A stretch of DNA of 64,000 nucleotides from Antarctobacter heliothermus (GTDB taxonomy: Bacteria > Pseudomonadota > Alphaproteobacteria > Rhodobacterales > Rhodobacteraceae), in contig NZ_FZON01000009.1 of NCBI RefSeq assembly GCF_900188425.1, positions 52,687-116,686 of the forward strand, given 5' to 3'. Numbering within the stretch: the stretch's first letter is position 1; every line of letters starts with the position of its first letter. The translations under genes were made by a program, and so were the position numbers. This document shows positions 10,439 to 19,513 of the stretch, piece by piece. The notes under the pieces are model-generated. The model had not been told where the DNA came from. It ran no database searches and saw only the letters and a program-made list of their open reading frames with translations.

Positions 10439-10831
10439 TCACACCATCGGTATTCCGTTCTCGGCACAGGCCAGCGTCGCCACTTCGGCGTCGATGGTCT
10501 TGAGCCCGCGGGGCAGCGCCGCCGAGATGGTGTAAACCGCATCTCCGCGCCATAGGCCACCCTCTTCGTAAGCAGTCGTGCGCAAATGACGCGCAAATCC
10601 GTAACCCCGGATCAGCGCGTACTGCGCCGCCGCGCATTCAGCGTAATCCTCGACATCCGCAGCGTTTCGCGCGCCGCGCATCTCGACCTCGAACTGCACC
10701 AGATCGCCGTCCAGTAGCCGCGTCTCGATGCCCGAATAGATCGGCATGAACGGTGGCTCCGGGTCTTCGGGCGTGCAGGCCGAAAGGCCGCTGGCCACAG
10801 CCAGCAAGGATATGATCGCCACCCCGCGCAC
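10439..10831 (-). CDS. Lipoprotein between nuoG and nuoH
   Basis: A 130-residue product with a lipobox ([11 protein letters not shown], acylated Cys at about residue 19), so it is probably membrane-anchored on the periplasmic side. It starts with GTG at 10831, directly after the nuoG TAG stop, with GGCGGA just upstream. The mature part includes [18 protein letters not shown] and two more cysteines ([15 protein letters not shown]). I do not recognise a family. Confidence 0.72.
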   Translation of the reverse strand: MRGVAIISLLAVASGLSACTPEDPEPPFMPIYSGIETRLLDGDLVQFEVEMRGARNAADVEDYAECAAAQYALIRGYGFARHLRTTAYEEGGLWRGDAVYTISAALPRGLKTIDAEVATLACAENGIPMV

Positions 10832-12850
10832 CTATTCCGCCGCAAGCGCCGTTGATGCCCGGTCTTGCGCAGCTTTGGACAGATCCGCCATCAAGGCACT
10901 GGCGCGCGCAATCGGGTTGGTCAGGTAAAAGTCCCGCAGGGCGTAGCGGAAATCCACATCGCCCAGTTGGCCCGACTCCAGCGGTTGCCAGTCGTTTTCC
11001 GGCACCTCGTCGATGGCTTGCAGATGCGGCACATCGGCGACCAGCGCATGACGCAGCTCTGCGAGGTTGTTCCACGGCAGAGTTGCGCCCAACTCAGCGG
11101 ACAAGGCCCGCAAGATCGCCCAGTTCTCCTTGGCGTCGCCCGGCGCAAAGCCCGACCGCAGCGCCAGCTGGGGGCGGCCTTCGGTGTTGACGAACAGGCC
11201 TTGCTCCTCGGTATAGGCGGCGCCCGGCAGGATCACGTCGGCGCGGTGCGCGCCCCGGTCGCCATGGCTCCCCTGATAGATGACAAAGGCGCCCTCGCCG
11301 ATTTCAACCTCGTCGGCCCCGAGGTTGTAGATCACGTCCGCGTCCTGCACGGCCTCCATAGCGCGCTCATTGGTGGCATCGACGTCCATCGCGCCAACGC
11401 GGGACGCAGCCGTGTGCAGAACCATGAATTTCGACTGCCCGGCCGCTGCTGTCTGCATGGCCGTTCCCAGAACCGCGGCGCCATCCGCCTCAGTCAGCGC
11501 GCCTTGCCCGATGATCATCACGCCCGGCGTGCCGTGTTTGTCGGAGTGATCCATCTCGGCCAGCTTGGCCAGCGCCTCACGTCCGGTGCCCAGTTCGATC
11601 ACCTCATAGGTCAGATCGACCGGCTTGCCGATGCGCGCCACCTTGGCACCTGCGGCCCAAGCCTTGCGGATGCGCGCGTTCAGCACAGGCGCCTCATCGC
11701 GCGGGTTGGTCCCGATCAGCAGGATCATCTCCGCGGTGTCGATTTCCTCGACCGTCGCGGTGCCCACATAGCCAGAACGGTTGCCTGCCGGCAGCTTGGC
11801 CCCATCAGTGCGGCATTCGACAACACCGCCCTGCCCCTCGATCATCTGCTTCAGGCTATAGATCGCCTCGACCGGGGCCAGATCGCCGATGATGCCTGCC
11901 GGTTTGCTGGCACCTTTGAGCGCCTCGGCGGCCTTTGACAGCGCCTCACCCCAGCTTGCGGGGCGCAGCTTGCCGTTTTCGCGAATATAGGGCGTGTCCA
12001 GCCGCTGGCGGCGCAACCCGTCCCAGACAAAGCGCGTCTTGTCGGAAATCCATTCCTCATTCACGCCGTCATGGTTGCGCGGCAGAATGCGCATCACTTC
12101 GCGGCCCTTGGTGTCCACCCGGATGTTCGACCCCAGCGCATCCATCACGTCGATGGTCTCTGTCTTGGTCAGTTCCCACGGACGGGCGGTAAAGGCATAG
12201 GGTTTCGATACCAGCGCGCCCACCGGGCACAGGTCGATGATGTTGCCCTGCAAATTCGAATCAAGCGTCTCATTGAGATAGCTCGTGATCTCGGCGTCCT
12301 CACCACGTCCGGTCTGGCCCATCTGGGTGATCCCGGCCACCTCGGACGTAAAGCGCACGCAACGGGTGCAGGAGATGCAGCGGGTCATGTGCGTTTCGAC
12401 CAGCGGACCAAGATCCAGATCGTCCACCGCGCGCTTTGGCTCGCGGAAGCGGCTGAAGTCGACGCCATAGGCCATCGCCTGATCCTGAAGGTCGCATTCG
12501 CCGCCCTGATCGCAGATCGGGCAATCCAGCGGGTGGTTGATGAGCAGGAACTCCATCACCCCCTCGCGGGCCTTTTTCACCATGGGTGAGTTGGTCTTGA
12601 CCTCTGGCAGCTCGCCATTGCGGCCACCGCGCACGTCGCGCACCTGCATCGCGCAGGAGGCGGCGGGCTTGGGCGGACCGCCCACAACCTCTACCAGACA
12701 CATCCGGCAGTTTCCGGCAATCGACAGACGTTCGTGATAACAGAATCGCGGGACTTCGACCCCGACCTGCTCACAGGCCTGAATCAGGGTCATCGCCCCG
12801 TCCACTTCGACCTCTTGTCCGTCGATGATGATCTTACGCAAATCGGACAT
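10832..12850 (-). CDS. nuoG: NADH-quinone oxidoreductase subunit G
   Basis: Large Fe-S subunit of the complex I peripheral arm (672 residues; short form, as in mitochondria). Ligands are C37, C48, C51 and C66 for 2Fe-2S N1b; H106, C110, C113 and C119 for N5; and C158, C161, C164 and C208 for N4. The C-terminal two thirds is a molybdopterin-oxidoreductase-like domain without cofactor residues. The extra N7 cluster of E. coli NuoG is not evident. The ATG at 12850 follows a 211-base gap in which I saw no gene. Confidence 0.97.
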   Translation of the reverse strand: MSDLRKIIIDGQEVEVDGAMTLIQACEQVGVEVPRFCYHERLSIAGNCRMCLVEVVGGPPKPAASCAMQVRDVRGGRNGELPEVKTNSPMVKKAREGVMEFLLINHPLDCPICDQGGECDLQDQAMAYGVDFSRFREPKRAVDDLDLGPLVETHMTRCISCTRCVRFTSEVAGITQMGQTGRGEDAEITSYLNETLDSNLQGNIIDLCPVGALVSKPYAFTARPWELTKTETIDVMDALGSNIRVDTKGREVMRILPRNHDGVNEEWISDKTRFVWDGLRRQRLDTPYIRENGKLRPASWGEALSKAAEALKGASKPAGIIGDLAPVEAIYSLKQMIEGQGGVVECRTDGAKLPAGNRSGYVGTATVEEIDTAEMILLIGTNPRDEAPVLNARIRKAWAAGAKVARIGKPVDLTYEVIELGTGREALAKLAEMDHSDKHGTPGVMIIGQGALTEADGAAVLGTAMQTAAAGQSKFMVLHTAASRVGAMDVDATNERAMEAVQDADVIYNLGADEVEIGEGAFVIYQGSHGDRGAHRADVILPGAAYTEEQGLFVNTEGRPQLALRSGFAPGDAKENWAILRALSAELGATLPWNNLAELRHALVADVPHLQAIDEVPENDWQPLESGQLGDVDFRYALRDFYLTNPIARASALMADLSKAAQDRASTALAAE

Positions 12851-13061
12851 GCCCGTGCCTCTCCCGTTCTTCGGCTGGCAGCGCCCACTGGCACGCAGGC
12901 CGCAGTTCCCCGGGTTTAGCCTGCCCTGCCGGACGATACCAGATGCAGGTGCAGCGAAAAGGCAGGAAAAAACGACGCGGCCTGCGGGTTTTGGCCCGCC
13001 GCCGCGCTTTGTCTATCACAACTTTTGAATACGCTACCGTCTGTTCGGGACGTCAGGCGAC

Positions 13062-13454
13062 TCAGCGCAGGAAGAAACCCACTGGCCCGCCGCGTGCGAT
13101 ATCGTCCCGACCGAACTTGCACAGCGCCTTTTCATCCGACGCGGCGATCCCCTTGGAGGCCAGCCAGGTTTCCGCCTTCTTGCGCATGCGCTTTTTCTCG
13201 GCGGAGGAATTCACATAGGCGTCAATCTCATCGTCGGAATACCCCAGCGCCTTGGCCCGGTCTTCCAATGCCTTGATCTGGCGATAGGCCCGGATCATCC
13301 GGGCGCTGATGTCGTCGCAATTCTTGCGAATCTCATCGGCGATGGCGATCGCCATCAAACCGTCGTCAATTTCCGACACCTGGCTGAGCGGCGTCTTGGC
13401 CCAGACCGGCGCGGCGAGGGTCAGGCAGAGGATCGGGGTAAGAAACAGGCGCAT
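13062..13454 (-). CDS. DUF5333-type secreted protein
   Basis: A 130-residue product with a signal peptide (MRLFLTPILCLTLAAPVWA) and a helical, charged mature part containing KNCDDISARMIRAYRQIKAL and a late cysteine (ALCKFGRDD). It matches my recollection of DUF5333, a Rhodobacterales family. A GTG at 13463 is in frame, but the ATG at 13454 has GGAG with 8-base spacing and is preferred. It stands between a long hairpin upstream and nuoG downstream. Function unknown. Confidence 0.75.
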   Translation of the reverse strand: MRLFLTPILCLTLAAPVWAKTPLSQVSEIDDGLMAIAIADEIRKNCDDISARMIRAYRQIKALEDRAKALGYSDDEIDAYVNSSAEKKRMRKKAETWLASKGIAASDEKALCKFGRDDIARGGPVGFFLR

Positions 13455-13496
13455 GCACGGCACTCCGAAATGAAACTACTGGCCCTGAAGTGGGGA

Positions 13497-13531
13497 CACA
13501 GGGCCCGGATATTCAATATCCGGGCCCTGTG
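13497..13531. other. Perfect 16-bp-arm hairpin inside the nuo operon
   Basis: The arms CACAGGGCCCGGATAT and ATATCCGGGCCCTGTG are perfect reverse complements around a 3-base loop. The hairpin lies between a lipoprotein gene and the DUF5333 gene. No T-tract follows on either strand, so a classical intrinsic terminator is unlikely. An RNA-processing or stability element within the long nuo transcript is possible. Confidence 0.8.
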
Positions 13532-13580
13532 CGCACCGTTTCCGGCGGGATTCCACGCTCCTTGCGCGGGACATTGCCGG

Positions 13581-13925
13581 TCAGACGTCGCGGCATGTGC
13601 CCCGAAGCGTCAGGCTGTCGCCTGTGATTGGCAATGCCTGCGGGTCGGTGTCGGGCCCCACGGTCCAGTCGATCTCGGACGTGCCGAAGAATTCGATACA
13701 GTGCTGCACCGCCTTGTATTCACCGGCGGCGATGGCACCCTTCATCGACCTGGACACACCGCTGACCGTGACCGCGAAATCCTGTCGATTCTTGCGTTCG
13801 GCCTTTGCCTTGGTGCGGAACCGTTCACCGTCAAAGACCGGCGCGTTGCGCTGGAACATTCCCGCGCGCTCACAGCCACCCAGCGTGGCTGCAACGGCCA
13901 GAATGCAAATCACTCGAACCATCAT
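13581..13925 (-). CDS. Small lipoprotein in the nuo operon
   Basis: A 114-residue product with a lipobox (CILAVAATLGGC, acylated Cys near residue 17). The mature part is basic at first (RFRTKAKAERKNRQDF) and then contains VSRSMKGAIAAGEYKAVQHC and a terminal TLRGTCRDV. The two ATG codons at 13925 and 13922 are equivalent; the first is one base after the preceding stop. The family was not recognised. It is one of several envelope proteins clustered between nuoF and nuoG. Confidence 0.7.
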   Translation of the reverse strand: MMVRVICILAVAATLGGCERAGMFQRNAPVFDGERFRTKAKAERKNRQDFAVTVSGVSRSMKGAIAAGEYKAVQHCIEFFGTSEIDWTVGPDTDPQALPITGDSLTLRGTCRDV

Positions 13926-13926
13926 C

Positions 13927-14259
13927 TTATTGGCCTCCCCGGCAGAGCACTTCAAAGTCTGCCGCCGATGTCGTCACGCCCGCCATGATCGTGGCCAGCG
14001 CCTGACCGTCGCGGCAGCCCGCCTTGGCGGCAAAGGCACCTGCCGCATTGATCTGTCCCTGCGCCGGGGCCGCGCCCGCCACGGTTGTCACACTGACATA
14101 GGCCTGCACCGCTGCTGCCGAACCGGCACCGTCGCGCGCCTGCAGGGTCACCGCGCGGCGCTGGATGTCCGCAACAAAACTCTTCGAACGCACGGTTTCC
14201 GCCTGCGCCATCGGCGCCAGCGCCGCGACAAGCACTGCCGTCCCCAAAATCCGTTTCAT
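13927..14259 (-). CDS. Secreted hypothetical protein in the nuo operon
   Basis: A 110-residue product with a clear signal peptide (MKRILGTAVLVAALAPMAQA). The mature part is alanine-rich with two cysteines (AGCRDGQA, EVLCRGG) and the segment SFVADIQRRAVTLQARDGAG. The start at 14259 is set by the signal peptide; the frame upstream lies in the DUF3291 gene. Its TAA stop is one base before the next ATG. Function unknown. Confidence 0.68.
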   Translation of the reverse strand: MKRILGTAVLVAALAPMAQAETVRSKSFVADIQRRAVTLQARDGAGSAAAVQAYVSVTTVAGAAPAQGQINAAGAFAAKAGCRDGQALATIMAGVTTSAADFEVLCRGGQ

Positions 14260-14276
14260 GTCCCGTCCTGTTTTTT

Positions 14277-14765
14277 CTAGCTCGCCTCGGATGCGCACAG
14301 CCCAGAGCGCCACATCCGGGCCTCGGCCAGATGCGTCCAGCCGAACGCGTCGTCACTGTCCCCGTTGCGCCGCAGGAGGTCAAGCCGCGCCAGACCCTCT
14401 TGCAGCGTTGGGCGATGTCCTGCCGGAACCCACCACATGACAAAATGATGGTCGCCCATCAACTCGAACCACTCGGCCCGGCGTTCATAAAACTGCTTGT
14501 GCAAGGTGCCCCAGACAAACCGTTCCAGGCTTTCGACGTCTTCCCAGACCGTCATGTTGGCGACAAACTGAGGGTCATCGCCAATGGCGTTTTCTGTATT
14601 GCCCGTCCCCGGCTCACCCGAGCCTTCCATCATCCAGACAAAACCGGGTATCCTTTTGCCCAGCCCGTTAATGCGGTCAAGGTTTGCCATGAACTCCGCC
14701 ACGCGAGGATCGTCCGTCGGGGCCAGCAACCGCCCGATGTTTAATTCAGCCAGTTGCATTGTCAT
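14277..14765 (-). CDS. DUF3291 protein (second of a tandem pair)
   Basis: A 162-residue product of the DUF3291 type, an ABM/monooxygenase-like ferredoxin fold. It contains LAELNIGRLLAPTDDPRVAE, then IPGFVWMMEG, MTVWEDVESLERFVWGTLHK and HFVMWWVPAGHRPT. It pairs with the gene just upstream, with which it shares the same motif order. ATG at 14765 overlaps the upstream stop (ATGA); a second ATG at 14759 is also possible. No enzymatic role is established for the family. Confidence 0.82.
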   Translation of the reverse strand: MTMQLAELNIGRLLAPTDDPRVAEFMANLDRINGLGKRIPGFVWMMEGSGEPGTGNTENAIGDDPQFVANMTVWEDVESLERFVWGTLHKQFYERRAEWFELMGDHHFVMWWVPAGHRPTLQEGLARLDLLRRNGDSDDAFGWTHLAEARMWRSGLCASEAS

Positions 14766-15241
14766 TCCGTCTCTCCCCAGGTTGCCCGTGCGTAGTCCCA
14801 GCCAAAAGCCGTGTCGCTGTCCCCGTCCCGGACCAGCTGGCGCAAACGCGCGGCGGCCTCCGTGATCGTGGGGATCTGTCCGATCGGCACCCACCACATC
14901 ACCAGCCGCAGACCACCCCAGGCATTTTGCGGTCCGTACCATTCGGCCCGCCGATCATAAAAACGTTTGTGGACCGTTTTCCAGACAAAGCGTTCCAGCG
15001 CGGCCAGATCGCGCCAGACCGACAATGTCGAAGCGGTGCGCGGATCGCCTCCCAAAGGGCCCGTCGGATCCAGTTGCGCCGCCTCCATCTCTGGCCCCTT
15101 CAGGTGCCAGATGTACCCGTCAAAGCGTTCCGCAATGGCAAAAACCCTATCCAGGTTGTTCTGAAAGTCCGCCACCCGCGGATCGTCCCAGTCGTATTTC
15201 AAAGTGCCAATGTTGAACTCGGCAAGGTGCAGCTTTGTCAC
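14762..15241 (-). CDS. DUF3291 protein (first of a tandem pair)
   Basis: A 159-residue DUF3291 protein: LHLAEFNIGTLKYDWDDPRV, FDGYIWHLKG, LSVWRDLAALERFVWKTVHK and LRLVMWWVPIGQIPT. It aligns along its whole length with the next gene and was probably duplicated. The start is GTG at 15241, where GTGA overlaps the upstream stop; the longer in-frame start lies inside that upstream gene. Both members are predicted cytoplasmic. Confidence 0.82.
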   Translation of the reverse strand: MTKLHLAEFNIGTLKYDWDDPRVADFQNNLDRVFAIAERFDGYIWHLKGPEMEAAQLDPTGPLGGDPRTASTLSVWRDLAALERFVWKTVHKRFYDRRAEWYGPQNAWGGLRLVMWWVPIGQIPTITEAAARLRQLVRDGDSDTAFGWDYARATWGETE

Positions 15242-15648
15242 CAGCCGGTTTTCCAGCACAGGTTGACAAAGGTCCACTCAGACCCGCTGAAGGCGCTGCT
15301 GTCGGGCTTTGCGTTCACCTTCAGACCGTAATGTTCGCAAAAGGCGCGCGCCAGTTTCAGGGCAAGCGCCCGGTCATTGGCACCAAGGTCAGGTGCGTTG
15401 ACCGCGTAGATCGCAACGCTGCTTTCCTCGATCCACTCTTTCTGAGGCTCACCCGTTCCCGGGGCGGCCCTGACATCCTCACGCTCAAACAAAGAGAATG
15501 TGGCTTGAAACTCCCGTGTGCCAAAGACGACGGTGTCGTCGATGTAGAACGGTGATTTTCCCTGTGCCTCGACCTGTGTCGTCCCAAAGCACGCCAGCAT
15601 CAGGACGGCGACATATCCAATCTTGGTTGTTGTTTTCCGCACTCTCAT
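15238..15648 (-). CDS. Secreted hypothetical protein between nuoF and the DUF3291 pair
   Basis: A 136-residue product with a basic N-terminus (MRVRKTTTKIGYVAVLMLAC) and a likely signal peptide ending near VEAQ. The mature region includes YIDDTVVFGTREFQATFSLF and two cysteines (FCEHYG, VNLCWKTGW). ATG at 15648 overlaps the preceding stop (ATGA) and its own stop overlaps the following GTG. I do not recognise a family. Confidence 0.66.
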   Translation of the reverse strand: MRVRKTTTKIGYVAVLMLACFGTTQVEAQGKSPFYIDDTVVFGTREFQATFSLFEREDVRAAPGTGEPQKEWIEESSVAIYAVNAPDLGANDRALALKLARAFCEHYGLKVNAKPDSSAFSGSEWTFVNLCWKTGW

Positions 15649-15875
15649 TCCCCCAACGGTTTGCGCCCGTTCCATGCCTTTTCCAGAAACGACAGAGTCA
15701 CTCCTGCCCCCACGAACACCAGCCCGGCCACCGCGCCGTAGACCCAGACCGGGGCAAGCTGCACGGTGATCGCGATATGGGCAAACCATGCGGGGACAAA
15801 GCAAAAGGCGGCAGTCAAGACCGCCGCCACCAGGTTTTGCAAGGTTCTCAGGACGCGCCCCAGAACGAACTTCAC
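15645..15875 (-). CDS. Small two-helix membrane protein after nuoF
   Basis: A 76-residue product with two predicted membrane helices (NLVAAVLTAAFCFVPAWFAH and WVYGAVAGLVFVGAGVTLSF). The gene begins 4 bases after the nuoF stop and ends by overlapping the next gene. No family was recognised. Its close spacing on both sides supports a real gene. Confidence 0.65.
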   Translation of the reverse strand: MKFVLGRVLRTLQNLVAAVLTAAFCFVPAWFAHIAITVQLAPVWVYGAVAGLVFVGAGVTLSFLEKAWNGRKPLGE

Positions 15876-15879
15876 GGGG

Positions 15880-17178
15880 TCACTCCGCCGCGACCGCGCT
15901 CATCCGGCCGGATTTCTGCGCCTTGATGCGGTCCTCGATCTCATCGCGGAAGTTGCGGATCAAGCCCTGGATCGGCCAGGCCGCCGCATCGCCAAGGGCG
16001 CAGATGGTGTGGCCCTCGACCTGCTTGGTCACGTCCCACAGCATGTCGATCTCTTCCTCGTCGGCCTCACCTTTGACCAGACGTTCCATGACCCGCATCA
16101 TCCAGCCGGTGCCTTCGCGGCACGGGGTACACTGACCGCACGACTCATGTTTGTAGAACTTGGCCAGTCGCCAGATCGCCTTGATGATGTCGGTTTCCTT
16201 GTCCATCACGATGACGGCCGCCGTGCCAAGGCCCGACCCCAGCTCACCGCGCAGATAGTCGAAATCCATGATCGCATCGCGCATTTTTTCGCCGCGCACG
16301 CAAGGAACTGATGACCCTCCAGGGATCACCGCCTTGAGGTTGTCCCAACCGCCGCGAATGCCGCCACAATGCTTTTCGATCAATTCCTCAAAGGAAATCG
16401 ACATCGCCTCTTCGACAACGCAGGGGTTGTTGACGTGGCCAGAGATGGCGAAAAGCTTGGTGCCTTTGTTGTTGTCGCGGCCAAAGCCGGAAAACCACTC
16501 TGCGCCACGGCGCAGGATGGTCGGCACCACGGCAATCGATTCGACGTTGTTCACCGTGGTCGGGCAACCATAGAGGCCCGCGCCCGCCGGGAACGGCGGC
16601 TTCATCCGAGGCATGCCCTTTTTGCCCTCAAGGCTTTCCAAAAGGGCGGTTTCCTCACCGCAAATATAGGCCCCTGCCCCATGCGCCAAAAACAACTCAA
16701 AGTCCCAGCCGGAGCCAGCCGCGTTCTTGCCCAGGAGACCGGCGTCATACGCCTCGTCAATCGCCGCTTGCAGCGCCTCACGCTCGCGGATGTATTCGCC
16801 GCGAATGTAGATGTAGCACGCATGCGCCTGCATCGCGAAAGAGGCGATCAGGCAACCCTCAATCAGGGTATGCGGATCATGGCGCATGATCTCGCGGTCC
16901 TTGCAGGTGCCCGGCTCTGATTCGTCAGCGTTCACCACCAGATAGGACGGACGCCCGTCCGATTCCTTGGGCATGAAGGACCATTTCAGACCCGTCGGAA
17001 AGCCGGCGCCACCACGCCCGCGAAGGCCGGATGCCTTCATTTCCTCGACGATCCACTCGCGCCCCTTGCCGATGATGTCCTTGGTGCCGTCCCAATGGCC
17101 GCGCTTTTTCGCGCCATCAAGCGTCCGGTCATGCATGCCGTAGAGGTTGGTAAAGATCCGGTCCTGGTCCTGCAGCAT
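15880..17178 (-). CDS. nuoF: NADH-quinone oxidoreductase subunit F (NADH-binding)
   Basis: Flavoprotein subunit that oxidises NADH in complex I (432 residues, the family length). The glycine-rich [13 protein letters not shown] (54-66) binds [22 protein letters not shown] (83-97) lines the FMN site, and C347, C350, C353 ([15 protein letters not shown]) with C393 bind 4Fe-4S cluster N3. It starts 3 bases after the DUF5337 stop. NuoE and NuoF normally lie together; here three extra genes separate them. Confidence 0.98.
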   Translation of the reverse strand: MLQDQDRIFTNLYGMHDRTLDGAKKRGHWDGTKDIIGKGREWIVEEMKASGLRGRGGAGFPTGLKWSFMPKESDGRPSYLVVNADESEPGTCKDREIMRHDPHTLIEGCLIASFAMQAHACYIYIRGEYIREREALQAAIDEAYDAGLLGKNAAGSGWDFELFLAHGAGAYICGEETALLESLEGKKGMPRMKPPFPAGAGLYGCPTTVNNVESIAVVPTILRRGAEWFSGFGRDNNKGTKLFAISGHVNNPCVVEEAMSISFEELIEKHCGGIRGGWDNLKAVIPGGSSVPCVRGEKMRDAIMDFDYLRGELGSGLGTAAVIVMDKETDIIKAIWRLAKFYKHESCGQCTPCREGTGWMMRVMERLVKGEADEEEIDMLWDVTKQVEGHTICALGDAAAWPIQGLIRNFRDEIEDRIKAQKSGRMSAVAAE

Positions 17179-17181
17179 CTC

Positions 17182-17400
17182 TCAATCCTTGTCTTTCTGG
17201 CGGTCCCGCCAGAGCCCGTATAACATCCACAGCGCCCAGAAAAAGCCTCCAAGTGCGGCAAGATCCAAAAGCGCGCGCAGGCGCTGGCTCAGGTCCAGCG
17301 CCGCGCCTATTGCAATGGCCGCGATCCAGCCGATGCCGGTCCCGGCGATGACCAGCGCAATCATGCGCCCCCGCCGGTTGAAATCCTGCTTGTCGGCCAT
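17182..17400 (-). CDS. DUF5337-type small membrane protein
   Basis: A 72-residue protein with two predicted membrane helices (MIALVIAGTGIGWIAAIAIG and LAALGGFFWALWMLYGLW) and charged ends (MADKQDFNRRGR, RDRQKDKD). I place it in DUF5337, a Rhodobacterales family found beside nuoF. The topology resembles AtpI/AtpZ-like small helpers, but that likeness is not evidence of function. It starts 14 bases after the preceding gene and ends 3 bases before nuoF. Confidence 0.78.
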   Translation of the reverse strand: MADKQDFNRRGRMIALVIAGTGIGWIAAIAIGAALDLSQRLRALLDLAALGGFFWALWMLYGLWRDRQKDKD

Positions 17401-17414
17401 CCGCGACCCCGGGT

Positions 17415-18263
17415 TTACTTGGCCAGATCGGCGGCTTGCGCCACCCAGCCATTGCGCGAGGCGCGCCCGCGCACACCCGGCAGGTTCTCATCCACCCAGA
17501 GAACGTTGGCCTCGGACCAAGCGGCAATCTGCGTGAAATGATAGATGCCCTCGGCGTTCAGCGCCTCGGCCAGTTTGGGACCGACGCCGTTCAGGACCGT
17601 TAGATCGTCTGCCGTGCCCTTGGGGGCGGCCAGCGTTCCGGGTTTGGTCATAGTCGGCGCCTTGGCGTCTGCCGTAGCCTCTGTCACAACCGGCGCGGGC
17701 TCTGCCTTGGTCGGCGCAACCTTGGTCGGCGCAGCCTTGGCGGGCTCTGCCTTGGTGGACTCGGCCTTGACAGGGTCAGCTTTGACAGGGACGGCTTTGA
17801 CGGGCTCTGCCTCAGCCTTGACCGGCTTCGCTGTGGGCGCGACTGCGGATTCGACCATCTTTTCCATCACCTCTGCGGGCGCGGCGGCGGGCGTCTTGGC
17901 CGGGGCTGTGTCGGCCTTGGGGGCTGCAGCCGCAGTTTCCACCACGGTTTCGACCTTTGGCGCGACGGTCTCGACCGGGGCAACAGCCACGTCTTCCACC
18001 GTTTCGGCGACAGCCTCGACCACGTCGTCCGCGGTTTTGGCAACAGTCTCGATAGGCTTCTCGACCGGCTTGGCCGCGACCGCAACGGTCACGCGGCCCA
18101 TCGGGCCACAGACCGAGCCAAAGCCAGTCGGCAACCCTGCCCACGGCATCATGGCCAGTTTCATCATGCCCTGGCTCGCTTCCATCGCGAAACGGGTCTG
18201 AAACTCGATCAGACGCAGAAAGGGGGTAAAATCGGGTGTCATCGCATAATTCGGGGTCGTCAT
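17415..18263 (-). CDS. Ala/Pro/Lys-rich protein with NuoE-type helix-hairpin-helix domain
   Basis: A 282-residue protein. The N-terminal part has an amphipathic segment (FLRLIEFQTRFAMEASQG). Residues about 60-205 are a low-complexity linker with short Lys-Ala-Glu/Pro repeats (17.69-17.82 kb). Residues 219-282 form a helix-hairpin-helix domain: LNGVGPKLAEALNAEGIYHF, then WVDENLPGVRGRASRNGWVAQ. The same domain ends NuoE and the next protein upstream. ATG at 18263 follows GAGGA with 7-base spacing; the in-frame GTG at 18269 is less well placed. It is probably a scaffold or assembly protein, which is inferred from position and domain only. Confidence 0.85.
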   Translation of the reverse strand: MTTPNYAMTPDFTPFLRLIEFQTRFAMEASQGMMKLAMMPWAGLPTGFGSVCGPMGRVTVAVAAKPVEKPIETVAKTADDVVEAVAETVEDVAVAPVETVAPKVETVVETAAAAPKADTAPAKTPAAAPAEVMEKMVESAVAPTAKPVKAEAEPVKAVPVKADPVKAESTKAEPAKAAPTKVAPTKAEPAPVVTEATADAKAPTMTKPGTLAAPKGTADDLTVLNGVGPKLAEALNAEGIYHFTQIAAWSEANVLWVDENLPGVRGRASRNGWVAQAADLAK

Positions 18264-18346
18264 GGTCACGTCCTCGCTCCACTAATCGGGCGCAGTCTAC
18301 TGCGCATGTCTTAGCGCCGTTCCTCCCCAACAGTGCCGGTGCCACG

Positions 18347-18375
18347 CCTTGCATACTGCAGCGCGGCATGCAAGG
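18347..18375. other. Hairpin between the two HhH-protein genes
   Basis: CCTTGCAT (18347-18354) and ATGCAAGG (18368-18375) are perfect 8-base arms around a 13-base loop, within a 166-base gap. Flanking ACGCC/GGCGT could extend the stem with a bulge. No T-tract follows. Confidence 0.5.
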
Positions 18376-18429
18376 TATGGCGTTGTCGCACTGCCCGGAT
18401 CGGCGGGCCGGGAACGCAGGTGCGATGCA

Positions 18430-19437
18430 TCAATAGACGTTGCCGTCCCTGACACGGGACGAGAACTCGGTCTCTCCCCCTTCGGCCAGAACCCGCGCCT
18501 GACTGACCCATTGATCCCGGCTGACACGCCCCTTGAACCCTTCGAGGTTGGCATCGACCCAGGCAATCTCCTGATCGGTCCAGGAGGCAATCTGATCGAA
18601 ATGGTAGATGCCCAGATCATTGCACAGCTTTTCCAGTTTTGGCCCGATGCCCTTCACCTGTTTGAGATCATCCGCACCGCCGTCGCGCGGGCCGTTCAGC
18701 ATGGTCGGCTTTTCGCCCTCGTCCGTGCCTTCGACAATCCCGTCCTTGTCATAGTCCTCGGGGTCTTGGGCAAGGATCGGGGCCGGGTCAGCGGCGGGCG
18801 CGGTGTAGGTCCACGTCCCCTTTCGGCTGGCCAGTTCCGCCTCTCCCGTCAGAGGGGTCGACGGCAGGATACGCGGTCCGGCATCCTCGGGTACGTCGAT
18901 CACGGCAACATCGGGCACCGAAACATCGGGCACTGGAACGCCGGGCACTGAATCATCGGGCACTTCTGCCGGCTCAACGGCCGCATCACCGTCTGGGGCC
19001 GTGACAACCGGCGGAGCGGGTTCTGCACCCGGCAGAGTTGCTGTCTCTGAATACGTCCAACTGCCCTTGCGCCCCGCCAGTTCAGCTTCACCGGCCAGAG
19101 GCGCGGAGGGACGCACAAGCGGGTCGGCCACATCAACCGGAGCCGCCTTTGGGGCAGTCTCGGGCGTGCCTTGTGGCGCAACTGCTGGTGCTTTGACAGC
19201 ATCTTTGCCAGAGCGCGCAGGTGCCGCAGCCCCCTGGCCACTTGCGGCCTGTGACCCGCACAGGACCGTCTTGAACAGCAGACCCAGCCCCACCAACAGC
19301 AGGATCGCCACCAAAAGCGCTGCAATGAAACGCCACTCAGCCACAGCCAACAGCAGTACAAATGTCAGCAAAGCCGCCAGCCCGGCAAGGCCCCAGCAGA
19401 TCGCCGGGCAATCGCCCCGTGATTTCGTATTGGTCAT
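18430..19437 (-). CDS. Membrane-anchored paralogue of the NuoE extension, HhH domain
   Basis: A 335-residue protein. Two membrane helices lie at about 16-33 and 36-56. A long Pro/Ala/Asp-rich linker holds two copies of a 21-residue motif (109-129 and 191-211) of the form PLxGEAELAxRKGxWTY. The C-terminal helix-hairpin-helix domain (256-318) contains VKGIGPKLEKLCNDLGIYHF and [20 protein letters not shown]. The same motif and domain end NuoE, encoded just upstream. ATG at 19437 gives the first membrane helix; the longer frame overlaps the intergenic gap. It probably tethers something to the membrane next to complex I; that is inference. Confidence 0.85.
   Translation of the reverse strand: MTNTKSRGDCPAICWGLAGLAALLTFVLLLAVAEWRFIAALLVAILLLVGLGLLFKTVLCGSQAASGQGAAAPARSGKDAVKAPAVAPQGTPETAPKAAPVDVADPLVRPSAPLAGEAELAGRKGSWTYSETATLPGAEPAPPVVTAPDGDAAVEPAEVPDDSVPGVPVPDVSVPDVAVIDVPEDAGPRILPSTPLTGEAELASRKGTWTYTAPAADPAPILAQDPEDYDKDGIVEGTDEGEKPTMLNGPRDGGADDLKQVKGIGPKLEKLCNDLGIYHFDQIASWTDQEIAWVDANLEGFKGRVSRDQWVSQARVLAEGGETEFSSRVRDGNVY
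18903..18962. repeat. Four 15-bp tandem repeats encoding VPDxS-like pentapeptides
   Basis: Four consecutive 15-base units, each ending CATCGGGCA or close to it, lie in frame in the linker of the membrane-anchored HhH protein. On the coding strand they give VPDDS, VPGVP, VPDVS and VPDVA. The length matches a recent slippage-type minisatellite. Confidence 0.8.
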
Positions 19438-19513
19438 GTATCGGCCTCCCAACCCTTTGCCTGCGACGATACATGCGGGCATGATCGTCGCAAAGGGGGA
19501 TGAAAGTACCGGT

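Noticed and set aside
8289..10503. Long plus-strand frames opposite nuoI and nuoH
   Set aside because: Same reason: no motifs, Arg-rich composition, and the minus-strand genes are certain.
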